From Planctomycetaceae bacterium (lineage in GTDB: Bacteria > Planctomycetota > Planctomycetia > Pirellulales > Pirellulaceae), in the NCBI GenBank assembly GCA_022614795.1, contig JAKEHX010000666.1, positions 1-14,256 on the forward strand: DNA of 14,256 nt. Direction: 5' to 3'. This document shows positions 6,353-12,485 of the stretch, one piece after another. The translations under genes and the position numbers were made by a program. The notes beneath the pieces are model-generated. The model ran no database searches. It was not told the DNA's origin and saw only the letters and a program-made list of their open reading frames with translations. Position 1 is the first letter of the stretch. Each line of letters starts with the position of its first letter.

Positions 6353-6423
6353 CTCAGAGTTGGTACATCGTGCGCAGCACGATCCGCATGCCGAATTCCC
6401 CTCACGCGGAGCGTGAGGACTAC
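6349..6423. repeat. GTAG...CTAC-bounded unit with two different hairpins
   Basis: The unit opens with GTAG at 6349-6352, whose TAG is the stop codon of the epimerase gene, and closes with ACTAC at 6419-6423. Inside are a seven-base-pair hairpin at 6367-6383 with loop GCA, and an eight-base-pair hairpin at 6400-6418 with loop GGA at 6408-6410. The two hairpins are not copies of each other, unlike the other paired elements. The rest of the gap to 6504 holds no recognisable gene. Confidence 0.7.
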
Positions 6424-6504
6424 GGTGTGGGCATGGACGGTTTGGCGCCCTTGGCATAGGCTGCGATTTTGTCCCTTGCACTGTGATTTTGGAGCGGGCA
6501 CGCC

Positions 6505-7149
6505 TTGAGCGACATGTTGACGGAACTCGTGGATCGGAAGAGCGTCATGCGCCGCGCGGCGTACGACGCCCGCAATGCCCAGGAAGACAAGGAAGCCGTC
6601 AGCCAGCGGGCCATCGCGCGGTTTCTCGAGCTGCCGGAGTACCGCGGCGCAAAGACCGCGCTGTGGTATCTCGATTGCCGTTCGGAGCTGCGGACGCGGC
6701 AGGCCCTGCCGGCGGCGCTGGCCAGCGGCCAGCGGATCGTCGTGCCATATTGCACGGTCGATGAGCACGGCGCGAACAAGCTGGGGCTGTGGCATTTGCA
6801 GGGCATGGACGAGCTTGTCGTCGGCAAGTGGAAGATTCTGGAGCCGCCGCGCGACCGCTGGGGCGAGGCGGGCAAGGAGGTCGATCCGGCGGAAATAGAC
6901 ATCGTGATGGTCCCGGGCGTGGCTTTTAGCCGCGAGGGGGGCCGGATGGGCAACGGCCAGGGCTACTACGACCGGTTGTTGGGGCGGGTCCGACCGGATT
7001 GTGCGCTGGTGGGACTGTGCTACGAATGCCAGTTGTTTGACGACCTGGTGGTGGGTCCGCACGACGTGTTCATGGACAAGGTGGTCAGTGAAGAGGCCGT
7101 GTATGCGGGTCGCGGCCGGCGGGCAGCGGCTGTTCGCGCGCCCAAATGA
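6505..7149 (+). CDS. 5-formyltetrahydrofolate cyclo-ligase
   Basis: A 214-residue cytosolic enzyme converting 5-formyl-THF to 5,10-methenyl-THF with ATP. The key signature is MVPGVAFSREGGRMGNGQGYYDRLL (135-159), the phosphate-binding GxGxGYYDR loop of the family. An N-terminal basic segment, KSVMRRAAYDARNA (12-25), and a GLCYECQ segment (170-176) also fit. A TTG start at 6505 is preferred because GGAG (6491-6494) lies ten bases before it; the ATG at 6514 is 19 bases away from that site and would remove three residues. The C-terminus has a short Arg/Ala-rich tail. It is followed by ftr after 38 bases, so the two are probably co-transcribed. The role would be recycling a dead-end folate and feeding C1 units. 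Confidence 0.92.
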   Translation: MSDMLTELVDRKSVMRRAAYDARNAQEDKEAVSQRAIARFLELPEYRGAKTALWYLDCRSELRTRQALPAALASGQRIVVPYCTVDEHGANKLGLWHLQGMDELVVGKWKILEPPRDRWGEAGKEVDPAEIDIVMVPGVAFSREGGRMGNGQGYYDRLLGRVRPDCALVGLCYECQLFDDLVVGPHDVFMDKVVSEEAVYAGRGRRAAAVRAPK

Positions 7150-7187
7150 GCCGCCAGCTGCACCGCTTGGGAACCTGAGGATTTGCG

Positions 7188-8111
7188 ATGGCTGCGGTGA
7201 TCGACGATACGTATGCCGAGGCGTTTCGCAGCATCTACGTCGAATTCTTGATCACCGCGCGCGACCGGCGGTGGGTGGAGCACGCGGTCAGCGCCGCCAC
7301 AGGCAACGCTTCGAGCACCATCCTCTGCGACTGTGAGGCGGGGCTCGACCGGTTCGTGGGTCCGGGCGGCGACGAGTCGGTGGCCACGCCCGACGGACGG
7401 CCGGGCGCGATCGTGCAACTGCACGTGCCGCGATTCCGCAAGGACCGCGTGGAGGCGCTGGAAAGGGCGGCGCTGGTGCGGATCAGCCAGAACGTGCTCA
7501 CCTGCCCGACGGCCGCGTGCTTCAACCTCGTCGAGAGCCAGACGTACTTCCGCCTGGGTCGCAAGATTGCCTATTTCGGCGACGGGTTTCAGCAGCGGAT
7601 CGAGCGGTGGGGGCGCAAGCTGTGGTGGATTCCAACGCTTGGCGGCGAGTTTGTCCTCGATCGCCGCTTCGGTTACGCCGACGGCCTGATGGGGGGCAAC
7701 CTCTGGTATTTCGGCGCGACGAGCGATGCCGCGCTCGCTGCGGCCGAGCGGGGCGTGGCGGCTGTCGCAGCGTGCCCGGGCGTGATCATGCCCTTTCCCG
7801 GCGGCATTGCCGGAAGCGGATCGAAGGCGGGGAGCAAGTATCGCTTTGCCATCGCCAGCACGTATGAGAAGTACTGCCCGCTGTTGCGTGACAATCCCGC
7901 GGCCAGTTCGGCCCTGCCGGAGGGTGTGGCCTCGGTCATGGAGATCATCATCAACGGCCGCGACTTGCCGTCGATCGTCGGGGCGACGCAGGCGGCCATC
8001 GCGGCTGCGGTCGATACGCCGGGCCTGGTGCAAATTTCGGCGGGCAATTACGGCGGCCGCCTGGGCAAGAGCTTCATCTACCTGCATCCGGACAAGCAGC
8101 CGGTCCTGTAG
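7188..8111 (+). CDS. ftr: Formylmethanofuran:tetrahydromethanopterin formyltransferase
   Basis: A 307-residue cytosolic enzyme that moves a formyl group between a methanofuran-type carrier and tetrahydromethanopterin. It is known from methanogens, aerobic methylotrophs (FhcD, part of the formyltransferase/hydrolase complex) and planctomycetes. Segments matching the family are IDDTYAEAF at the N-terminus (5-13), AATGNASSTILC (36-47), GRPGAIVQLHV (70-80), RISQNVLTCPTAACFN (98-113), FGDGFQQRIE (130-139) and FPGGIAGSGSKAGSKY (203-218). Length is normal. The ATG at 7188 has GAGG (7177-7180) seven bases upstream. In bacteria without methanogenesis the enzyme works in H4MPT-linked formaldehyde oxidation. 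Partner genes (fhcA, fhcB, fhcC, mch, fae) are not in the window. Confidence 0.96.
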   Translation: MAAVIDDTYAEAFRSIYVEFLITARDRRWVEHAVSAATGNASSTILCDCEAGLDRFVGPGGDESVATPDGRPGAIVQLHVPRFRKDRVEALERAALVRISQNVLTCPTAACFNLVESQTYFRLGRKIAYFGDGFQQRIERWGRKLWWIPTLGGEFVLDRRFGYADGLMGGNLWYFGATSDAALAAAERGVAAVAACPGVIMPFPGGIAGSGSKAGSKYRFAIASTYEKYCPLLRDNPAASSALPEGVASVMEIIINGRDLPSIVGATQAAIAAAVDTPGLVQISAGNYGGRLGKSFIYLHPDKQPVL

Positions 8112-8166
8112 CCGAAGTCGCCAGACTTTGGGGCAACCAACCCGAACTCTGGCGAGTTCGGCTACT
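8108..8166. repeat. REP-like inverted pair starting at the ftr stop codon
   Basis: About 25-base arms, beginning GTAGCCGAAGTCGCCAGAC and ending in GTTCGGCTAC, are imperfect reverse complements with three mismatches. Each arm contains its own small hairpin (AAGTC-GCCA-GACTT on the left, GAACTC-TGGC-GAGTTC on the right). The TAG of the initial GTAG is the stop codon of ftr. The loop sequence differs from the TCC/GGA family, but the architecture, a GTAG foot plus an inverted pair, is the same. Confidence 0.85.
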
Positions 8167-8347
8167 TTATGGCCTGTAGGGGTTGTCATCGATTTGCGGC
8201 TCGTGCCGGCACAAGCTGCCGTCAGAACCGCCACTCTCGGAATCTCCATACCTATTGGCCTTCCGCCCAGGGGCAGGGCGGGGGTGCAGATTGCACCACT
8301 GGTGACGCTCTTACCGATAGTCCCAAGGACACTTCTGGTCATAGCTA
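8167..8347. other. Intergenic stretch without a recognised gene
   Basis: This part of the 387-base gap between ftr and the secreted-protein gene holds no convincing coding frame. The only structure seen is a perfect six-base-pair hairpin, GGTGCA-GAT-TGCACC, at 8283-8297. It is not followed by a T-run, so it is not a clear terminator. Confidence 0.5.
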
Positions 8348-8503
8348 AGGAAGCGACCGCATGCCCGGCACCCGTACTTGGTCCCAAGCTCTGCTTGGGA
8401 CCGCACGTGTTCGAAGCTCTGCTTCGGAAGTTGTCCAGGAAGCAGAGCTTCCATGCCGTGGGTTCCCAAGCGGAGCTTGGGAACCAGGAAGCGACCGCAT
8501 GCC
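8348..8503 (+). repeat. 18-base direct repeat flanking a four-hairpin cassette
   Basis: AGGAAGCGACCGCATGCC occurs at 8348-8365 and again, identically, at 8486-8503. Each copy contains a ribosome-binding-like AGGA and an ATG (8361 and 8499), and the two ATGs are in the same frame. Between them lie four hairpins: 8380-8402 (10 bp, loop TCT), 8410-8428 (loop TCT), 8438-8452 (6 bp, loop AGA) and 8461-8485 (11 bp, perfect, loop GGA). Thus two TCT units face an AGA and a GGA unit. The layout suggests insertion of a repeat cassette at a translation start, with duplication of the target. Confidence 0.85.
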
Positions 8504-9128
8504 TGGAACATCCAAGCGAGCCGCACTGGCCTTGGTCGTAGCACTGTGGGTTAGAAGTGCGGCCCGGGCCGGCGATGGATTTCCAGCCGCGATGCGACCG
8601 GTACCAGCACAGGTCGTCAGCGTGGAGATTCAGAACCAGGAGGCGCCGGCCGAGACCGTTCCGGCGCCTGTCAAAAAGTCGGCCTTGCCGGCGCATGACG
8701 ACGTGCAGCTCATCGCGCGGGCACTCGGCCGCGTGCAGCCGCAGGATCCGGCGGCGAAAGCGATCGACCAGGGGGACGCTCTGTTGCAAGGGGCGGGGAC
8801 GACGCGGCTATGGGGAGTGAGCGTGTCGGCCTGGGAAGCGCCGGCATTTTGCCACCGCCCGCTGTATTTCGAAGACGAAAACCTCGAGCGGCACGGCCGC
8901 TCGTGCGGACTTTTCCAGCCGGCTGCGTCGGCGGTTCACTTTGCCGGCCGCACGGCGGTCTGGCCGTATCTGGCGGGGGCGTTTCCGCCGCACGAGTGCA
9001 TCTATACCTTGGGCCGCGAGCGTCCGGGGAGCTGCGCTTCGTACCGGTTTTATCGGCCGCCGGTGAGTGCGTGCGGCGCGGTGTATGAAGCGGCCGCGAT
9101 TACTGGGCTGTCGTTCGTCATTCCGTAG
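8499..9128 (+). CDS. Uncharacterised secreted protein with five mature cysteines
   Basis: I do not recognise a named family. The 209-residue protein starting at 8499 has a clean signal peptide (KRAALALVVALWVRSAARA, cleavage after about Ala24), an Ala/Pro/Val-rich mature N-terminus (about 30-64), and a C-terminal domain (about 105-209) that looks conserved: FCHRPLYFEDENLERHG (117-133), SCGLFQPAASAVHF (135-148), PPHECIYTLGRERPGSC (163-179) and a hydrophobic end ITGLSFVIP. Cysteines lie at 118, 136, 167, 179 and 192. The PLYFED(x)NLER segment recalls hypothetical proteins common in planctomycetes, but this is from memory. An in-frame ATG at 8361 would add 46 residues encoded by palindromic repeats and would bury the signal peptide, so it is not favoured. 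It converges on the M50 fusion gene with only five bases between stop codons. Confidence 0.75.
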   Translation: MPGTSKRAALALVVALWVRSAARAGDGFPAAMRPVPAQVVSVEIQNQEAPAETVPAPVKKSALPAHDDVQLIARALGRVQPQDPAAKAIDQGDALLQGAGTTRLWGVSVSAWEAPAFCHRPLYFEDENLERHGRSCGLFQPAASAVHFAGRTAVWPYLAGAFPPHECIYTLGRERPGSCASYRFYRPPVSACGAVYEAAAITGLSFVIP

Positions 9129-9133
9129 CGGCG

Positions 9134-11350
9134 TTACCACGGCGTCCGGAAGGTTCCGCACAGGCCGCGATACGCGCGGAGCCAGAGCGGCTGCGGATCG
9201 ATCTCGATCCGGGCCCAGCCAATTGCACCGACAAGCGGCAGGTCGTCGCGCGGATCGAGAGCGATCGCCACCTGATAATACGAGCCGGTGGGCCGCACGC
9301 GGCCGTCGCTGCCGGTGGTCAGCGGAATGAGCTGCTCGGCGATGATCTGCGGCGGCAGCTCGTCGCCCGTCTCGCGGCGGGCGATCTGGTGCACGTGGCC
9401 GCGCCAGACTTCGCCCGGGAGTTGGTGCAGCACGAGCCGCACGTGCTGCCCTTCGCGGAGTCCTTGGATGTCGGTTTCGGCCACGATCGCCAACGCCTCC
9501 AGTTGCCGCGGATCGCCGATCGTACATAGCAGCGTGCCGGCATCCAGGTGACAGCCCAGGTTCCGCGGCTCTTGCGGCGTTCCGGAAAAAGGCGTCAGGC
9601 TCTCGTCCTGCGGATCGGCGGTGCGAGCGGGGGGCGGCAACACGGTGCCCGAAATCGGCGCTGTGAGCGTGAGGCGCGCCGCCTCGCGGCGCTTTTGTGC
9701 AAGCTGCTCGGTGAGATCGGCCAGCCGCTTGTGGGCCGTGGGAAGCTGATCGGCAAGTTTCGGATCGCGATGCTGGCGGAGGGCCAGGTGAGCAACTTGC
9801 AATCGCTGCTGCGCTTCGAGGCTGGCCAGCTCGGCAACTTCGAGCTCCAGCTGCCGATTCACAAGCTGCGCGACCGGCTCTCCCGCGGCGACTTGCTGGC
9901 CCGCGGGCTTGGCCAGCTCAAGCAAGCCAGAAGCGGGGACATAGACGTCGCGGCCATCGACGGGGCGCGTGATGGCGGGCCCGGTCACGCTCGCAGGCAG
10001 CGGGATCAAGGCAATCGCGGCGAGGAGCGCCGCGAGCAGCAGCGACGAGAAGAGCAGCCGGCGGCCGCTGATCTGGCGGCGCAGCGACGGATTGCTCATG
10101 AAGGTCGCAGTCCGGGCGATGGGCTCAGCCGCGACGGAGGCAAGCACAATCGCCGCGATGGCGACGCTTACTGCGCCCAGGCCTAGCGGCCGCAATGCCG
10201 CATCGAGCACCCACAGGATGCCGACGATCACCAGTGCGCGGTAGATCGTCGAGGCGATTGCGTAGCTCCTCAGAACAACTGGCCCCGGCTCGGCCAGAAA
10301 TCGCGGCTGCTCGAGCGTCACGCCGGCAAGCAGCCAAGCCAGGCCGCGGCGCAGCGTGGCCGAGGCCTGCTGTTGAAGGTTCGGAGTGCCCAGCCAATCT
10401 GCCAGGACGTAATAGCCGTCGTATCGCAAGAGCGGGTTGCCGTTGATCAGCAGCGTTCCGACCGAGCAGACGAACATCACATTCAGGGCCAGAGCATTGA
10501 TCCAGCCGGGCTGGGTCATCGACCACACGAGCGTCGCCAGCGCGGCCAGAACCATTTCAACCGCGACGCCCGCCGCACTCACGGCAATTCGCCGCCACCG
10601 GTCGCGAAACATCCAGGCGTCCGAGACATCACAGTAGAGTGCGGGCGTGAACACCAGCAGCATGATCCCCAGCCGGTTGCACTCGCCGCCAAAGTGCTTG
10701 CAGGTCACGGCGTGGCCCAGTTCGTGCAGCGTTTTCACCAGGGCCAGGCTGACGGCGAGCCAGACAATATTGCCCGGGCCAAAGAATTCTGTCAGCCGCG
10801 GCAGCCGCTCGATGAGCACGCCGAAGTTGACAACGACGATGGCCGCGGCCGCCGTCATGAGAAATAAAGCCACCATGAGGCAAGCCGGCGAGAATGGCCA
10901 CGCCAATCGCGGCACGATTTTCGTGAGGAATCGATCGGGATTGATGCCCGGCAGCCGGATGGCCAGTACGTTGCCGAGCGACGCCAGCCAGGACTGCCAC
11001 TGGCGCGAGCGGTCGCGCGCCAGGAGCTGCTCGCCCTGGCCCAGTGCGGCAGCGGCGACCAGCCCCTCGCGGTGAAGCAAGGCCAGAAAGCCGGCAAGCT
11101 CAGTCCGCCTCAGCCGCCGCGGGGCAAATCGCTCTTCGAAGCGGGCGATGATTTCGTCGAGCGATAGCTGGCCATCGAGCAGCCCGAGGATGAAGCGTTC
11201 CTCGCCCTTGAGCTGATAATAGCGGAGGGCGACCGGGTCCTTGATCGTCCAGTAGGGCTCGCCCCGATACTCGATCGGGACGATCGCCAGGTCGCGCCTG
11301 GCCCGCGGCAGCGATGCAGCGTCACTTGTAGGCATCGGAATGGCGCTCAT
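9134..11350 (-). CDS. M50 (site-2-protease-like) metalloprotease fused to an HlyD-type adaptor, with PqqD-like N-terminus
   Basis: A 738-residue polytopic membrane protein, taken from the ATG at 11350-11348. An ATG at 11335 is also possible, and neither has a good ribosome-binding site. Residues about 20-100 form a small soluble domain (PYWTIKDPVALRYYQLKGEE, then ILGLLDGQLSLDEIIARFEE) resembling PqqD-type winged helices. Hydrophobic segments lie at about 154-175, 193-213, 228-243, 256-278, 283-303, 368-386, 391-410 and 433-452. The zinc motif is HELGH (209-213), and LINGNPLLRYDGYYVL (301-316) supplies the likely third ligand Asp311. Residues 455-738 form a periplasmic adaptor: split biotinyl-lipoyl halves (467-500 and 562-613), a helical hairpin (about 500-560) and a beta-barrel region. 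It is the third of three adaptor-bearing genes in tandem. M50/HlyD fusions are annotated in planctomycetes, but substrate and partners are unknown to me. Confidence 0.9.
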   Translation of the reverse strand: MSAIPMPTSDAASLPRARRDLAIVPIEYRGEPYWTIKDPVALRYYQLKGEERFILGLLDGQLSLDEIIARFEERFAPRRLRRTELAGFLALLHREGLVAAAALGQGEQLLARDRSRQWQSWLASLGNVLAIRLPGINPDRFLTKIVPRLAWPFSPACLMVALFLMTAAAAIVVVNFGVLIERLPRLTEFFGPGNIVWLAVSLALVKTLHELGHAVTCKHFGGECNRLGIMLLVFTPALYCDVSDAWMFRDRWRRIAVSAAGVAVEMVLAALATLVWSMTQPGWINALALNVMFVCSVGTLLINGNPLLRYDGYYVLADWLGTPNLQQQASATLRRGLAWLLAGVTLEQPRFLAEPGPVVLRSYAIASTIYRALVIVGILWVLDAALRPLGLGAVSVAIAAIVLASVAAEPIARTATFMSNPSLRRQISGRRLLFSSLLLAALLAAIALIPLPASVTGPAITRPVDGRDVYVPASGLLELAKPAGQQVAAGEPVAQLVNRQLELEVAELASLEAQQRLQVAHLALRQHRDPKLADQLPTAHKRLADLTEQLAQKRREAARLTLTAPISGTVLPPPARTADPQDESLTPFSGTPQEPRNLGCHLDAGTLLCTIGDPRQLEALAIVAETDIQGLREGQHVRLVLHQLPGEVWRGHVHQIARRETGDELPPQIIAEQLIPLTTGSDGRVRPTGSYYQVAIALDPRDDLPLVGAIGWARIEIDPQPLWLRAYRGLCGTFRTPW

Positions 11351-11569
11351 CAGGATCGTGTGGCCGGTCCACAAATTCCAAGCACCAAGCACCAAATCTC
11401 AAGCGCCAAGCACCAAATCCCAAGCACCAAATCTCAAACAAGCACCAAACTCGAAGGACCGAATGACCGAAACGGCTCGTTGCGAGGGTTTTGGTCATTT
11501 GTGCTTGCCTCATTGGGATTTGTTTGTGATTTGGTGCTTGGTCCTTGGTGTTTGTTTGTCGTTTAGGCC
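11351..11569. other. Repeat-filled gap between the HlyD and M50-fusion genes
   Basis: About 220 bases with no credible gene. Most of it is the CAAGCACCAA repeat block and its inverse. Open frames crossing it encode repetitive Phe/Gly/Trp-rich peptides, which are artefacts of the repeat. The neighbouring genes read in the same direction, so the gap is likely transcribed. Confidence 0.6.
11378..11540. repeat. CAAGCACCAA repeat array with an inverted copy
   Basis: CAAGCACCAA occurs at 11379-11388, 11386-11395, 11407-11416, 11421-11430 and 11439-11448. Units are separated by short AAATCTC- or AAATCC-like spacers, and a degenerate copy starts at 11400. Its reverse complement TTGGTGCTTG is at 11531-11540, followed by a related TTGGTCCTTGGTG-type stretch. 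The two sides can fold into a long stem around 11449-11530. Composition differs strongly from the flanking genes. Confidence 0.85.
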
Positions 11570-12478
11570 TTAAGGCGCTGAAGTGCTTGAGCCGGTGCGG
11601 ATCGACATTTTCGCCGGCAAGCCTGCCCGCAGGCGGCCGTCGCGGTTGTCGAACTCCGCGATCAGTCGGACTTGCCGGTTGATGGGGTTGGCCTCGGGAG
11701 AGACGAAAACGACGCGTCCCGTGAACGCCGTTTCCTTCCCGTCCGCAAGCGTGACAACGAGCGTGGCCGGCTGGCCGTCCAAGGGGGCGGTCAGTTGTTC
11801 GAGCTTGACGAAGCCGGCGGCTCGGAGGCGGTCGTCGCGGACGAGGCGCAGGACGGCTTTGCCCGGTTCGAGCCATTCGCCGGCGCGGCGTCGCACCTCG
11901 ACTACGACGCCGTCGATCGGGGCAACCAGCTGCCGCCGCTCGCGGGCCCGCTGGGCCATCGCCAGCTCGCTGGCCGCGGCTTCGACCGCCCGGGCAGCGG
12001 CGGCCCGATCTTCGCCGGCCTGCTCGACATCGAGCTCTGCGCGGCGGACCTCCAAGCGGAGCTTGGACAATTGCGTTTCGGAGACGACGCGGGCCACGTT
12101 CTCGTTGGCGGCGACTGCCCGGTCGAGTTCGAGCCTGGCGAGCTTGAGCGACTCCTCGGCCCGGAGCAGCTTGACGTTGCTCTTGGCTTGTTCCTGGGCG
12201 TGTTTCAGGGCGATCTGGGACCGCTCGATTTGCAACAATGCATCCCGGTCGTCAAGGCGCCCCAATTTGTCGCCCGCTTTCACGCGGCTGCCCTCGGTGA
12301 CGGCCAGCTCCACGAGAGGCCCGGCTTCATCGGCGGCCAATTCGACCTCGGCGATCAGGCTGACGACGGCCGATTCGACGGCAACTTCGCCGGCCCGTGT
12401 GGTTAGTGGGCACAGTGCAGCAAGCAACGGCGCGGCGAGTAGCGCCAGAAGCAGAGTGGCGCGCGACGAAAGCGACAT
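11570..12478 (-). CDS. HlyD/RND-type periplasmic adaptor protein
   Basis: A 302-residue exported adaptor. The N-terminus is a signal peptide (MSLSSRATLLLALLAAPLLA, cleavage near TTRA-GE at about 29). It shows the usual order: first lipoyl half with AGPLVELAVTEGSRVKAGDK (52-71), a long charged helical hairpin (about 80-190), the second lipoyl half with LVAPIDGVVVEVRRRAGEW (200-218), then a beta-barrel domain with VVFVSPEANPINRQVRLIAEF. Such proteins bridge an inner-membrane partner and a TolC-type channel. The ATG at 12478 has GAGG (12487-12484) upstream. That site overlaps the TGA of the preceding gene, and only seven bases separate the genes, so translation is probably coupled. It has no TM anchor of its own beyond the signal, unlike its two neighbours. 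Confidence 0.93.
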   Translation of the reverse strand: MSLSSRATLLLALLAAPLLAALCPLTTRAGEVAVESAVVSLIAEVELAADEAGPLVELAVTEGSRVKAGDKLGRLDDRDALLQIERSQIALKHAQEQAKSNVKLLRAEESLKLARLELDRAVAANENVARVVSETQLSKLRLEVRRAELDVEQAGEDRAAAARAVEAAASELAMAQRARERRQLVAPIDGVVVEVRRRAGEWLEPGKAVLRLVRDDRLRAAGFVKLEQLTAPLDGQPATLVVTLADGKETAFTGRVVFVSPEANPINRQVRLIAEFDNRDGRLRAGLPAKMSIRTGSSTSAP

Positions 12479-12485
12479 GGAAGCC

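Noticed and set aside
6349..6383. tRNA-like D-arm sequence (TAGCTCAG...TTGGTA)
   Set aside because: It overlaps the end of the epimerase gene. No acceptor stem, anticodon arm or T-loop (GTTCGAATC-type) follows, so it is not a tRNA, and I see no matching integration end.
5411..6481. 356-codon minus-strand open frame
   Set aside because: It is antisense to the TIM-barrel gene, with no motif and shadow-type composition.
6353..6504. 6S RNA upstream of the cyclo-ligase gene, as in many proteobacteria
   Set aside because: The gap is only 152 bases and holds two short triloop hairpins. It shows no long bulged duplex like 6S RNA.
8283..8297. Intrinsic terminator after ftr
   Set aside because: The hairpin is perfect but only 6 bp and is followed by mixed sequence without a T-run.
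8361..8498. Upstream in-frame start for the secreted protein
   Set aside because: The extra 46 residues are encoded by palindromic repeats and would place the signal peptide internally. The ATG at 8499 gives a normal signal peptide.
7020..8789. 589-codon minus-strand open frame
   Set aside because: It lies antisense to ftr and part of the cyclo-ligase gene, both of which have strong family motifs. Its translation is Arg/His/Ala-rich with no recognisable domain, as expected from high-GC shadow frames.
11378..11540. CRISPR array
   Set aside because: Units are only 10 bases, spacers are 0-11 bases and near-identical, and an inverted copy is present. No cas gene is nearby.
11322..11876. Minus-strand frame crossing the CAAGCACCAA repeats
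   Set aside because: Its middle is a Phe/Gly/Trp-rich translation of the repeat and its ends overlap two real genes in another frame, so it is an artefact.
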